From Diadema setosum (Eukaryota > Echinodermata > Echinoidea > Diadematoida > Diadematidae): a stretch of DNA of 64,000 nucleotides. Shown here in pieces: positions 11,192 through 22,666 of the stretch. Below the pieces are notes generated by a model. It had not been told where the DNA came from. It searched no databases and was given only the letters and a program-made list of their open reading frames with translations. Positions within the stretch are counted from its first letter, which is position 1. The number at the start of each line of letters is the position of its first letter. A program made the translations under genes and the position numbers. The stretch spans positions 8,267,144 to 8,331,143 of the forward strand of contig NC_092706.1 of the NCBI RefSeq assembly GCF_964275005.1, in the 5' to 3' direction.

Positions 11192-12477
11192 CTATACCCT
11201 AAGTCTACTGTCGTACATCTCCTTGAAATACACCATGACCTTGCTTGAACAACGGATGACGTCAGGGGTCAGGTGATCAGGTAACTTACTCTGGGGCAGA
11301 AATTCGCTGCTCCTTATTGCTCTCCCATAGAAAGTGACAACATCCTGCTCAAGGCTGTCACCGGCAGCTTTCCACGTCTTCCATTTTAGGAGTGACTCGG
11401 TGTGGAGTCCCACTGCTGCGCAATACGCGCTTAGGACTTCCGCTGGCCTCGTCAAGAAATCGTCAGCATCGATAACGACAGGATCGCTATCGATATTATG
11501 TTTGACGTACTTCCAGACATTGTAGTTCCTTTATGTAATACCCTGGTGGAAAGTACTTGTCTTCGCGTTCGATATCGTACGTCCGCTCGATAGCAGCTTC
11601 GCCTTCGAGAAGTCCGAGTCGGGAAAAGTGCGTGAACATCGCTTGTCGATACGAGTTGATCGAGCGGACTGGATTGCGGATTAGAAACGTGTGCTTGAAA
11701 CCGCTCGGAATGTACTGGAAAGCATCGCGGCAGCCAGCGATGCCTGAACCCATGTCCTTTACGAAGACGTGTTTACTAGTAGCCGTCTCAAGGGCATGAT
11801 CGACGCATGTATACGGTATGATAAGATGAGATAAAATAAGAGTAATGACACATTTAGCTAAACGAGGTTTAGACTCTCTAAAGAGTGTCATTAATTCACA
11901 CTCACTTTTAGTAAGGCCTACATCTATGCCTATATACAGCATTCTATGTCATCTTCCTTGTCGTTATCCGAGAGATATAGTGTATCTTTACGGAGACTGT
12001 GGTGGCACCAGGCAAAGCAACATTATTTTATCGTTAAAAAGGCAAATCTTTCACATCTTCGATTGATAAAAGGTGAGAATAACGCTCCATCAATTGCCTT
12101 TGGTTTCTATCAAGGTTCAGGTTCAGTTTGTCTTACTGGATTCTCTTGCATGTGAATTATTTTTTTTAAACATTATTTAGCAGTGCTGCATGTGTATTGC
12201 CTGCAGTGGTTATGCTCCACCGACTGAGTGTAAAACAGATGATATCACTAGTTCGTGGGATGTAAAAAGGAACAAATTCCTCAAAAACTACCGCCAGTCA
12301 AATGACAGAACTCACGCAAGGCGCTTTGGATCCAGTCGAGATTGCACATCAGCACTGAAGATTTGGCATGCTTTTTGGAATGCCTCCTCATGCACTCAGG
12401 CATTTCGTTAAAGCGCTCGAGATGGTTCTTGGGACGCACCACATGATGACCCTTGACCCATCTTCACTGGAAGACAT
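11192..12477 (-). pseudogene. Sulfotransferase-like pseudogene (tandem copy of the gene at 18355-21517)
   Basis: Relic of a two-exon PAPS-type sulfotransferase. Exon 1 remnant is 12316-12477: the ATG at 12477 and the P-loop region (WCVPRT) remain, but 107 bases present in the intact copy (21326-21432) are missing, giving a stop right after the junction. The donor GTGAGT (12315) is kept. The intron acceptor is mutated, AG to AT, at 11811-11812. Exon 2 remnant is about 11192-11810. It keeps RNPVRSINSYRQ, but has a ~4-base loss near the exon start, a 3-base gain (GC-R-DAF), a 2-base deletion near 11528 that shifts frame after YYIKEL, and in-frame losses of 3 and 21 bases. No product with both PAPS motifs is possible. 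Confidence 0.9.
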
Positions 12478-12683
12478 CTTTTCTTCCTCTAAAGGATGCA
12501 AACAGCTGAACGTTTGAATGGTTTACCCTACCTATAACGGAGTCGGTGAGTACCGATAATATACCTTCTGATGTATACTGCGTTCATTCCGTGTTCACGC
12601 CCCGTTTCTGTCAGAGAGTCATGTAGCACGAATAAGGGGTAACATTTAAAGTCCACCCAGGAATAGGGACCCCCAGAACTTCG

Positions 12684-12724
<41 letters not shown>

Positions 12725-12725
12725 G
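12684..12725. repeat. (GTT)n microsatellite
   Basis: About 14 GTT units in the upstream flank of the pseudogene. The corresponding place in block B (21777-21803) has a (GT)n tract instead, so the same spot is microsatellite-prone in both copies. Confidence 0.95.
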
Positions 12726-12882
12726 CGTCTGTTGTGTGTGGATGTGCATTGGGGGTAGGGGGGTAGGGACATAGGCCTATCTGCATTGTGCACAAAATGT
12801 AATACCATGCTCTAGACTGCATTTAATTGCGAACATACCATTGTTTGATCCCCTTATCAGATTGCAAACACTCCTTCGCATA

Positions 12883-13365
12883 AGGCGTTTTCTCATCAGC
12901 CCGATGTTTCGAAATAGCGCGCTATTTTCTGACTTGGGAAATTTTCCCAATAGCGAAATAGCGCGCTATTTGATAATGTGAACACAAATTAACGCGCTAA
13001 TTGTATCGCTCTGATCGAGAAAATTTCTCGAGTCCAACTCGGGAAATTTCTGAAATAGCGGGATAGTAGCGCGCTATTTGATAAAGTGAAAACGACTCGA
13101 GAAATTAGCGCGATGCATCCCATTATGCCTAGCGTGTGTGACCCGATCGATCGAGGCAAACTAAACACAAATCACGAGGAATTTTTGAGAGAGCACACAC
13201 ATTACTTATGCTGTTTGCACATACTCAGCTGTCGAATTAGCTCGACAAAAATTCGGGCTGATTCTCTTCGGGCTGATGTGAATAAGAAATGAAATAGCGC
13301 GCTAACTCGCAATCGCGAAAAATTTCTCGAGCTTGGATTTTTATCGGGCTGATGTGAAAACGCCT
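12883..13365. mobile_element. 483-bp MITE with AGGCGTTTTC termini
   Basis: Starts AGGCGTTTTCTCATCAGCCC and ends with the complement of AGGCGTTTTCACATCAGCCC: inverted repeats of about 23 bases with one mismatch. Inside are many copies of the palindromic word agcgcgctatt and of aaatttctcgag. It is absent from block B at the matching position, so it inserted after the duplication (or was lost from B). The 68-codon open frame inside (13086-13292) is non-specific. Confidence 0.8.
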
Positions 13366-13949
13366 AGTGAGATCACACAATTTAAAGGGACCATTCAAAG
13401 AAAATTACCATTTGGCACAAATGATATCATGCTACATTCATGCTAGAATCTTGGCGATTAAAAAAATGTAAGACTTTGGCTCATTCCACGTTACGGGGAA
13501 TGCAACAAGATGGAAGTACTTTGGATGAATTCGGGAAAATTCGGCAAAGGTTTTACTGACGTCATAAAATTGACCAATCCCACTTCAGTAGACGACGTGT
13601 AACAGCTAAAACACAAATCATAAGTGCTTTCATTGCTACTGAAGAAGAGGTTCACTTACTTCGAATTGCGCTAATTGTGATATTTTGGGAAAGAAAAGGT
13701 ACCAGTACCAAGTTTAGAAACCATCACTGGAAAGACATAAGACTTTAGAGTGCAGGGGCCATTGCATTTTCGAGTTTGAAAATCCCGTCTATGGTGAATG
13801 TAAATGAACAGCAAACAACCCGGCGTGGCAGTGCGGCTGAATGCATAACTCAAACAATAGCAAGGTCAAGTGAATGCTGACAATGACTTTTGCCGAAGTG
13901 TTCGGGGTGGGCAAGTGCATGAGAGACCGGGGGGTTGGAGGGGGAGGGG
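13366..13949. other. No gene seen
   Basis: Unique-looking DNA between two MITEs inside the block-A-only insertion; overlapping minus-strand frames near 13671-13977 show no recognisable content. Confidence 0.35.
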
Positions 13950-14092
13950 GCATTTCATGAAGCATTTTGTCCGACAACTTTGTCGGACAAAATTGCTCTC
14001 AGCCAATCAGATGCAAGGATTTAAGTAGCTTGTAACAGTTTGTCAGACGAAATATTCGACAAAATGCTTTATGAAATGCCCCCCCCCCCCCC
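13950..14092 (+). mobile_element. Short Harbinger-like MITE, copy 1
   Basis: ~140-bp unit bounded by gcatttcatgaagc and its imperfect complement gctttatgaaatgc next to G/C runs. The core ccaatcagatgcaaggattt is followed by agtagct. Related copies: 22840-22965 (minus) and 45310-45455 (plus). Cores of this kind are typical of PIF/Harbinger MITEs. Confidence 0.75.
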
Positions 14093-14505
14093 CGGAATTT
14101 TACCTTCTATATATATATCGATACTGTTGATGTTTTTAAAGCAGAGATCATTTAAGTGACACGGAAAAGCGATAGATTTACTTAACATAGGTATGGCAGT
14201 TGTCCCGACTAAATATCAATAAAACTCTTACCTAGAAAAACAGTTACACCTTTAGACCTGTATATTGTCTGTAGGACATTTATAGTCTGCTTTTATTTAC
14301 TGATTCCATTCAGTGACGTCACACAATATCAGGCGTGTCCGGTTAGTTTAGGTAAGTCTTTGAAATAAATATGAAGGAGAATAGTTCTCCTCGCTTTATG
14401 TCGCACAATTTTGTTTTTCTCGTGAGAATTGTAATAATTGGGGCTGGCTTAAACTGTATTTGCAATTTCATGAAATATTATATATTCGTGTTTTATATCT
14501 TTGAA
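14093..14505. other. No gene seen
   Basis: A+T-rich DNA, last part of the insertion found only in block A; no structure that I can support. Confidence 0.35.
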
Positions 14506-14612
14506 TGTACAGTTTAAACACGCTAAAATGGCTTTATAAAATTCTTTCCACATGGTATAGGTCGGAAGCAAATACAGCATTCGCCTGTTCTGAAATCGGT
14601 GTTATACGCTTT

Positions 14613-15689
14613 ATGATCATTTCTTCACAAAACATACATAGACACAAGTACAAAATAAAAAGTACATTTCATTTCATTTCCAACAATGTAAAACATTTAC
14701 ATACACAATGAATAAATGATATATATATATATATATATAAGGTGAAGTAGGCTCGGCCTCGTATGTTGTGGTGCTGCATTATTTCTATGCATAGGTGTGA
14801 CGGAGGAATGACTGCTCGAAGACGTTGCAGTATGTTCACTAATAGCCTTTAATTCTCCCGAGCTTTCAGCCGAGTTACCGGTCTTTTTCAAGGGCTTGGG
14901 ACGTAAACACAAAAGCAGAAAAGCAACCAATTTGCATACATTTGAACAGAATAAGGCAAAAACAAGAATAAAAAAACAAGAAAAAAGGGTATATAGATAG
15001 CAACATGACATTCACTACAACGGAGCGGCAATATTATGACACAAACGTATATACACTGGCAGTGAAAATAATGGAACAGTAGTAGCAGTATACTGGTATA
15101 GTATGAATAAGCAAAAACAGCGGTATTAATGATTTCAATTAAATCATTTGAAATACATAAACCAACATCGGTGGAACCGTATAAACTAAAACACACTGGC
15201 TACCTGATAAAGCGTTGGGGGTATGCCTGCTGTGTGTGGTGTCAGTGGGATGAGTATGGATCGGTATGGGTATTAGTTTCTGTATTAGAAGCACATTTAC
15301 GTATCTATCCACATGTGTGTTTATGGTAATACATGTGTATAATTTGAAGGCGTGGATAACTGTATACAGTATGTATGCGAGTGTACATGTGTGTATATAT
15401 GCACTTGTGTACGTATGTCCACACACACCCATTATGTTGCTTATAAAGTTTGTGTGCGTTTTACTGCAAGCACACATTCACTGCATGATCATGAGCAAAA
15501 TGTAAGAAAGAAGTTGAGTATAATGATAAATCTCATGGAGGTTTCAAGTTTTTCGCGCCATCAACGTCCTAAATACTCCAATTTACACCCCTCACACTTT
15601 ACTACCCCCACATTACGTTTCCGAACCCCTCACACTCATCCCACTAACACCACTGACAAATCCCTATTCAAACAAACTACTAATGTTGC
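14613..15689. other. Spacer between the duplicated blocks
   Basis: Contains tttcatttcatttccaaca (about 14667), which resembles the minus-strand tail of a LINE, and a (TA)n tract at 14719-14739. Many short overlapping frames rich in Cys, Val and Tyr come from TG-rich DNA (15200-15480). No gene is supported. Confidence 0.35.
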
Positions 15690-15736
15690 GAGCTAACGTT
15701 GTCATGTTATCAAACACGATGGATTAAAGGGGTGAT

Positions 15737-16180
15737 GTTCGATAGTCTGCACTTTCGTTGATCAGAAAATGAAATAAGGTTCATTATTCCGAAGGTTCGT
15801 TATTCCGAAACTTACAAATATCCTTAATCAAGAGGTTCGTTAATCTGAAATTGAGGAAGGGTTTGCTTATCCGAAGGTTCGTAAATCCGGAAATCAAATC
15901 AGATTCGTCATTCCGAAAGTTCGTTAATCCAAAGATTACATAACGTTCGTTATTTCGAATGACAGATCGTTAATCCCAAAATAAAGTAGGTTCATTAATC
16001 CAAAAAATGAAACTAGGTTCATTAATCCAAAAATGAAAAGGGGGTGCATACTTAAGACCCTTCGGAATTACGAATCTGAATTGTTTCGCTTTCGGATTAA
16101 CGAATCTTCGGAATCACAGACCTCATTTCATTTTCAAATTAAACTTAAAATCAAAACTTTCGGAATAACAATCTGTACCC
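15737..16180. mobile_element. Foldback element, copy B
   Basis: Diverged copy of 10178-10685 at the corresponding place in the duplication. Left-half gttcgttattccgaa and ttaatccgaaaatgaa blocks and right-half complements are recognisable, though more mutated than the copies at 25995 and 53041. Confidence 0.8.
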
Positions 16181-16404
16181 GATTAGATATGGGTGTGCTG
16201 TTTTTTAACCTACACAGATACAAGGATAACATAGGGATGACACTTTATATAGGATAATTTTACCAAACAAAAGAACAAAGATTGCAAGTAAGAGAAAAAG
16301 GAGAGTAGCAGGTAATTTTCCTGCCGTCAACAAAGGTAACAACAGTTCCAATAAGGTTTCACCTCATAGAGACTTTACTAGTCTAACCATTGGTCATTCT
16401 CATT

Positions 16405-17400
16405 CATTTTCATTTAATTTAATTTCATTTCATTTTTCCTCACTCTACTGGGCTAAGCCAGTCACTGTTTTTCGGCAAGCCCGTGAATTAAAAACACATG
16501 CACAGAACACGATTCAATTACATAACTGGAATGCACATTTCATTTCTTTTCATTTCATTTCATTTCATTTCATTTCATTTTTCCTCACTCTACTGGGCTA
16601 AGCCAGGCACTGTTTTTCGGCAAGCCCGTGAATTAAAAACACATATAGAACACGATTTAATTACAAAACTGGAATACACATTTCATTTCTTTTCATTTCA
16701 TTTCATTTCATTTCATTTCATTTCATTTCATTTCATTTCATGTCATTTCATTTTGTCACTCCTCTGAGCTAGGCCAGTCGCTCTTCGTAGGCAAGTCCGT
16801 AAGTTAAAAACACATGCATAGTACACAATACATTAACATAACTGGAAAACACTTCTAACATGGTATAATAACTGCACAAAACTTAATTCCAACTTACACT
16901 TTTATTACGTTAGGTTAATCAAAAAAAAAAAAAAGAGATAGAACAAGAAGAAAAATAACCACAAAAACAAACTAGCAAACAAAATATTACGGTAGCATAA
17001 TAATCATTGTATTCACTGAAATCTTGAAGACTTATTACCCCTTAGATGTATCTTCTCCTCTCCCACTTATTTATAAAATGTACTACATCAAACTGTTTAG
17101 TGTTATAATGATATTCATTCCAAAGAGAGCCTCTTTATCTCATTTGTTAAACCATTCCAAATTCTTACCCCCTTAAAGGACAAATTTCTTTGTTTTTCTT
17201 ACTCTCTACCAGCTTTTGGTAATTCAAAATTATTCAATATTGATTATTAAGATTATACTTATTTTTCTTAAATTCTTAATTTAATTTTATACATCGTGTA
17301 TTAAAAGAATCTTCTTTTTCATAACTGTTCAAAGGGTACGATTCCGTAAAGTAGCAGTAGATTCTCCAGCCCAGTTTCCGGAGTGCTCCATACAATATCA
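16405..17400 (-). mobile_element. LINE 3' remnant with (ATTTC)n tail
   Basis: Reverse strand at about 17220-17040 gives a frame-damaged CR1/Jockey C-terminus (GGKNL, WNEYH and a DVVHFINKW-like end, with stops between). It is followed by a 3' region with three tandem ~150-170 bp units beginning tcactctactgggctaagcc (about 16439, 16585 and, diverged, 16757), interspersed with (TTTCA)n runs at 16545-16578 and 16690-16752. Inserted after the block duplication, since block A lacks it. Confidence 0.7.
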
Positions 17401-17421
17401 TAATAATCAAATTCACACTAT

Positions 17422-18090
17422 AAGTGACCGTACATCACCAAACCACCAAGACTCAAACAACGTGAAATGAGTCAACCTAGTCAATCTTGAGTCTTTCATA
17501 TTATCTGAAAAATTATTCTTCTTCTATATTATTCTTATGTTTGAGATCATAAATTGAATGGAATAGTGTGTTTTCAGCTGTTTCTTTTTTTTTACAACTC
17601 TTTTTTTTTTTGGAGATGCAATATAGTGTGATCAGATCTTAGAGGTCGCTTTTCATTTCGTGACAATCGTATTCACACTCTTCCCTTTCAACTTTACTAA
17701 CCTTTGATAGGATAATGCTACTTCTTTGAAAGAAGTATTAATCATGGACAGAATGCGTTAACAGAGCATGCTAAATTTCACCTTAATCTGATAGTCGCTT
17801 TATTGTTATTGCTCCGGTGGTTTACATCCTGTTTTTTGTCCCATTCTTCGCACAGCTGGCACAGTTTGGTAAAGATTAAGCGCTTGAATTGATAGACCCT
17901 GTACTTCAGAGCCTCTTATCTCACTTTCACACTTTTCCGGAGTGTGTGCTTTCTTTCCGATATAGGTTAGGAGAGTCTATTTTAATTGAGTTTTTTTTTA
18001 ACCTTTCAAAACGTAGAGTTTGCTCTTTCTTACACAGCCCTTATTCAAAAATTTCATGTATTTTTGTTGGTTTTGTGATGCAAGGTCACA
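17422..18090 (+). mobile_element. ~670-bp DNA element 'X', copy 1
   Basis: Ends agtgaccgtacatcaccaaa on the left and ggttttgtgatgcaaggtca on the right, imperfect inverted repeats. Its whole length matches 21969-22584 in opposite orientation (gtcaaccta, aattattcttcttct-like, agattaagcgcttgaat, gtgctttctttcc). No open frame with a recognisable domain. It flanks the intact sulfotransferase on the 3' side. Confidence 0.8.
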
Positions 18091-18354
18091 TAACAATAAT
18101 CTCTCATAAACAATCTTTTTGGGTTAATTGATAAGGTGACACACCGTGCCTTTGTGACAATCGGATTTATTGTTGTTTTGTTGGTGTGTTCAGTTATGGA
18201 AGTTTATTTTGCTTTTGTTACTTTGTTGAAACTTATAGTTTGCTGGTCCCAATGCACAGGCAGATTAGCAATAATCGTGTAGCTCAGTCCAACAGTAGCA
18301 GTGACTTCATTTTTTTTTCAAGTGACAGAGTAATCACACAGGTGGTTACTTCGA

Positions 18355-19000
18355 CTATAACTTAAGTCTATTGTCGTACATCTCCTTGTAATATACCATG
18401 ACCTTGTTTGAACACCGGATGACGTCAGGGGTCAACTGATCAGGTAACTTGCTCTGGGGCAGAAATTCGCTGCTCCTCATTGCTCTCCCGTAGAAAGTGA
18501 CAACATCCTGCACAAGGCTGTCACCGGCAGCTTTCCACGTCTTGAGGGACTCCGTGGAAGCATCCCATTTTAGGAGTGACTCGCTGTAGGGGAGTCCAAC
18601 CGCTGTGCAATACGCACTTAGGACTTCCGCTGGCCTCGTCAAGAAATCGTCAGCATCGATAACGACAGGATTGCTATCGATATTATGTTTGACGAACTTC
18701 CAGACATCGTAGAGTTCCTTCACGAAATATCCTGGAGGAAAGTACTTGTCGTCGCGTTCGATATTGTATGTCTGCTCGTTAGCAGCTTCGCCTTCGAGAA
18801 GTCCTAGTTGGGAAAAGTGCGTGAATATCGCTTGTCGATACGAGTTGATCGAGCGGACTGGATTTCGGATCAGGAACGTGTGCTTGAAATCGCTCGGAAT
18901 GTACTGGAAAGCATCGCAGCCAGCGATGCCTGAACCCATGTCCTTTACGAACACATGGTTACTGGTAGCCGTCTCAAGCATCTCTTTGATCGATGCATGT
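18355..19000 (-). CDS. Sulfotransferase-like gene, exon 2
   Basis: 646 bases: one base completing codon 90, 214 further codons, stop TAG at 18355-18357. Holds the 3'-phosphate-binding RNPVRS motif and the C-terminal helical part. The acceptor AG is intact here and mutated in the pseudogene copy. Confidence 0.87.
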
Positions 19001-21172
19001 CTACGGTATAATAAGATGAGATGAAAAAAGAGTATATGATACATTTAGTTATGCGAGCTTTAGACTCTCTAGTTGACTGTAAGAGTGTAATTAATTCACA
19101 CTCATTTTTATCTAGACCTTCATGTATGGCTATATACAGCATTCTATGTCGTCTTTCATGATCAAAGAGATAAAATTATGGCGTATCTTTACGGAGACTG
19201 TGGTGGCAGCTCACAATGTAAAGCCACATCTATCGTTAAAAGGCAAATCTTTCACATCTTCGATTGATAAAACTAAGTGAGAATAACGCTCCATCAATTA
19301 CCAATTGCGGATTTTTGATAGAATTAAACGAAATTATGGGTTTTCTGTCAAGGAGATCGAAAATATATTTTTAAGGCCAAGACAATGTACATTAAATAGC
19401 CGATTACGTTTCAATTCAAACTGGTGCATGGTATTGTCTACACAAATCATCATCTTTTCAAGTTCGGTTTTGCTGAAAGTAACTTATGCTCTTTTTGTGA
19501 AAAAGAAGATGAAACATACAAACATTTATTTTACACTTGTGACCATGTGAAATTAATCTGTGAATTATGTGAGAAAATGATAGAGGATGTTGATTTAAAA
19601 AATTGTACTTGGGAAGAAATTCTGTTCGGGAGGAAGGAGGGCAATAGAGGAAAACACCAATTACTAAATCATATTTTAATTTTGGTTAAATATTCGATTT
19701 TTAAAAGTAGAGAATATGGAAAGCCGCCTACATTAATGAAATGAAAAATAATATTTTAGACGATAGATTTGAGGAAAAGAAATTAGCATCAATGAGGGGA
19801 ATTTTAACCATTCATTTCAGTAAATGGGAAAATTTGAAAGTAAGTATGAAGGACCCGGAGCCAGATGTCCACGGGGAAGGGGGAAGGGAGGGGAAGGGTA
19901 GTTGGGAGGGGAGGAGGCGGGGGGGGGGGGGGTGATTAAAGGGAATATCGATTCCATTTGGGTTTATGGAAAGATTGATGACGTGATAAGTATAGTTTTC
20001 TTTTTTTTTTAATGATTGTACTGTCATGCTTAAAGTACAGCTCGATCTGATTTTAATGAAAGTAAGTAAACATTGTATGTTGTTTTCTTTCTCTGGTGCA
20101 TTGTATATTCTTTACAAACTGATGTACTGTTTCTACTGAAAGTACAGCTTGGTTTGATTTCATTATAATTGTGTCATGATAAATCGTGGTTTTTGTGATA
20201 CATGTGATTTGATTTGTTACGAAATTGTTTTGAATATGGAATCAATAAAACATTATGAAAAAAAGGTATTAAAAGAGGAGATAAAATGAGAATAATGGTG
20301 CATTTAGCTAGCGAGCTTTAGACTCTCTGGTTGACTGTTACAGTAGAATCAATTCACAGGCATTTATGGTTTAGACCTATGGCTATATAACACTCTACCT
20401 CACTTTCCGAGATTAACGTGTACCTATACCCCAGAATAAACTTTGTATGCAGCTAGAATACATGAAAACGGCCATAGATGGCCTACGATAGTCCCTGAAA
20501 GTATACATATTTCGATAAATCAGATCATTATACCAAAAACAATTTTGCAAATTGTCGTAGGCATACTGACGAGTGGGGGTTTTAGCTATTTGGGGATAGG
20601 ACTCCTTTTTTTTAACGAATAATATCGAAATTAGTGCCAATCAGTCAGTTGATTGCGCTCACGCCTTGCATATCACAGTCATTCAAAACGTATTTGGAAA
20701 AATATTGATAGCGCAATAGTTCGATTTAAATAATCGGGTGATCGACTAGTCTTTTCCAAGTCGCTTTTGTTTTTGTATACTTTTTAAAACTTATATTTAA
20801 ACCGCAATAAGTAAATATCAGAGTTACAAAAATTCTAATATTTTGCAGAAGGCATGTCTCAGAGTTTACGGATATTGTTGCTGCTCACATAAAGCAAAGC
20901 GACATTCACTGTTAAATAGCAAATCCTGCAAATTTTCAACCCATAAAATGAAGTGAGAGTAGTGCTCCATCACCTGATGGAATGTTCATTTTGTTTCAAA
21001 TGATCACGAAAACGCTGGATTCCTTTTTTTTTTTAATGTAAGGGGCACATTATCTATAGTCATGCCAGTGGTGATTTTTCCACCATCTTAGTTAATCACG
21101 GAGATAGTTTCACAAAAGACTTTTAACTTTTTTTTTTGGGGGGGGGGGGGGGAAATTGAGAGAAAACGAAAT

Positions 21173-21210
<38 letters not shown>

Positions 21211-21517
21211 ACAAATCAAACTTACAACAGCCAAATAACAAAACTCACGCAAGGCGATTTGGCTCCAGTTTAGACTGCGCATCAGCACTGAGGATTTGGC
21301 ATGCTTTGTCCAGCGCCTCCTCGTGACCCACGTATATCTTCGGAAGATCTTCGCCACAAGAGGCCTTGTAGGCCCTTGCCGCGACGTAGCAGTAGTGGAA
21401 TGGTTCGAAATAGATCTCAGAGTCCTGGACAGCACTCAGGCATTTCGTTATAGCGGTCGAGATGGTCCGTGGGACGCACCACATGATGACCCTTGACCTG
21501 GCTTCACTGGAAGACAT
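18355..21517 (-). CDS. Sulfotransferase-like (PAPS-dependent) protein, two exons, intact
   Basis: complement(join(18355..19000,21249..21517)), 304 residues. Exon 1 starts at ATG 21517 (open frame upstream lacks a further ATG) and ends at donor GTGAGT; exon 2 starts after a TAG acceptor (19001-19002). The junction is phase 2 and makes GCA (Ala90). Residues 10-25 (VIMWCVPRTISTA) form the 5'-phosphosulfate loop (R17, T18, S20, T21) and residues 134-144 (IRNPVRSINSY) the 3'-phosphate site (R135, S140 or S143). These are the two PAPS-binding motifs of the P-loop sulfotransferase fold. No signal peptide or membrane anchor is visible, suggesting a cytosolic enzyme. The acceptor substrate is unknown. 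Relatives are sometimes labelled branched-chain aminotransferase-like, which the motifs do not support. The intron holds an antisense LINE. A dead tandem copy lies at 11192-12477. Confidence 0.87.
19300..20268 (+). mobile_element. 5'-truncated LINE in the sulfotransferase intron
   Basis: Plus-strand frames give the C-terminal end of a non-LTR polyprotein, with CSFCEKEDETYKHLFYTC, a Cys/His zinc-knuckle-like C-x2-C-x8-H-x4-C, at about 19490-19545, then a degenerate ~500-bp 3' region ending aataaaacattatgaaaaaa (about 20244-20264). A G-rich tract lies at about 19863-19932. It is opposite in strand to the host gene and breaks the intron sequence shared with block A. Confidence 0.75.
20270..20975. 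repeat. Second copy of the 3' intron segment
   Basis: 20275-20400 resembles 19013-19150 (gagctttagactctctggttgactgt) and 20860-20970 resembles 19190-19305 (gttaaa(a)gcaaatc, taaaatgaagtgagagta, gctccatca). The intron therefore carries a diverged third copy of this segment, pointing to an earlier duplication that lost its exon 2. Confidence 0.6.
21170..21206. repeat. (CA)n microsatellite in sulfotransferase intron
   Basis: Uninterrupted CA run beside a 15-base G tract, ~40 bases from the splice donor of exon 1; adjacent open frames are artefacts. Confidence 0.95.
21249..21517 (-). CDS. Sulfotransferase-like gene, exon 1
   Basis: 269 bases: 89 codons plus two bases of codon 90. Holds the P-loop motif near the start and an EPFHYCYVAARA segment. 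Upstream flank to about 21945 matches the pseudogene flank, so promoter-region DNA was duplicated with the gene. Confidence 0.85.
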
Positions 21518-21968
21518 CTCTCCTTCCTCTAAAGGATTCAAAGAGCTGAAAGTTTGAATGGTTTATCCCACCTACTGGACTCAGCAGCACGTAGCAGCAA
21601 GTACCTCCTGATGTATACTGCAGTAAAGTCACCCCCTGTGTGAACACCGTGTTTCTACCCTGATCTATCAGATGGTCATGAGGTACACAATGGTTGACAT
21701 TCCCTATAACACGGGAGAACGTGGACGGAAAAGTCCAGTCAGGGACTTCAAATCTTTCCTGTTGTTGTTATGTCTGTGCGTGTGTGTGTGTGTGTGTGTG
21801 TGGGGGGGGGGGGGGGGTGCCAAGTATGAAAATACATGGTACACACAATGCCATACCATGCCCGAGTATTCTACAGAGTGCCATTAAATCCGAACATACC
21901 GTTGTTTGATCCGGTAATCTAACTGCAAACACTCCTTTGCATGGAAATCACACAAAAACACGCTAAAC

Positions 21969-22584
21969 TGTGACCCTGCATCACAAAACCAACAAAAAGT
22001 CGCCAGACATGGAATTTTTTAAAATGATGTATAACTCAAATCAAATGAACTCTCATAACCTATCTAAATATTGGAAAGAAAGCACTCACTTAGGAAAAGT
22101 GTGAACTGAGACAAGAGACTCTAAAGTACAGTGTCCATTCAAGCGCTTAATCTTTAACAAGTAAACCACCGGAGTAACAACAATGAAGGGATTATCTGAT
22201 TAAACTGAAATTAAGCATGCCTTATTAACACATTCTGTCCATAATTAATGCAAACTTTCAAAGCAGTAGCATAATCCTTTCAAAAGTTATGAGAGTTGAA
22301 AGGGAAGAGTGTGTACAAGGTTGTTAAGAAATGAAAGGAGGACTCTAAAGACACACCTAACCTAACCCATTCTACCAAAAAAATGTTCGAGATAAAGTGC
22401 TAAAAAACACACTTTCCTGCTCGGTTTATGATTCCAAATTTTAGCATAATGTAGAAGAAGACTTGCTCTTTCAGAAAATATGAAAAAGTCAATATTGGCT
22501 AGGTTGACCCATTTCACCTATTTTCAGCCCTCACACAAAATCAGTGTGTGCGACTTTTTGTTCGTATTGTGGTGCACGGTCACA
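21969..22584 (-). mobile_element. DNA element 'X', copy 2, with visible empty site
   Basis: Reverse-orientation copy of 17422-18090: begins tgtgaccctgcatcacaaaa and ends cggtcaca. Flanks read cacgctaaac before and aatggcttta after. The matching site in block A (about 14519-14540) reads cacgctaaaatggcttta, so it is the unoccupied target. Together with copy 1 it brackets the intact sulfotransferase as an inverted pair. Confidence 0.85.
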
Positions 22585-22666
22585 AATGGCTTTATAGGAT
22601 TCTTCCCACATGAAAAGAGGTCGGACGCAAATACAGCATTTGCTTGTTCTGAAATCGGTGTCACAC

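Larger units (their letters stand above)
10148..14612. repeat. Segmental duplication, block A
   Basis: Colinear with 15690-22666 in direct orientation. Matches start at ctaacgtt(c/g)tcat(c/g)ttatcaaa and continue through the same foldback element, 3' flank, exon 2, intron, exon 1 and promoter flank of a sulfotransferase. After an unshared 1.6-kb insertion (12883 to about 14505) the match resumes with aaacacgctaa, atggctttata and tgttctgaaatcggtgt. Block A carries the dead gene copy. Confidence 0.85.
15690..22666. repeat. Segmental duplication, block B (expanded by insertions)
   Basis: Direct-orientation copy of block A (10148-14612). Relative to A it has gained ~1.7 kb at 16400-18130 (LINE tail plus a DNA element), a LINE of about 1 kb and a duplicated stretch inside the sulfotransferase intron, and a second copy of the DNA element at 21969-22584. 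This block carries the intact sulfotransferase. Confidence 0.85.
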
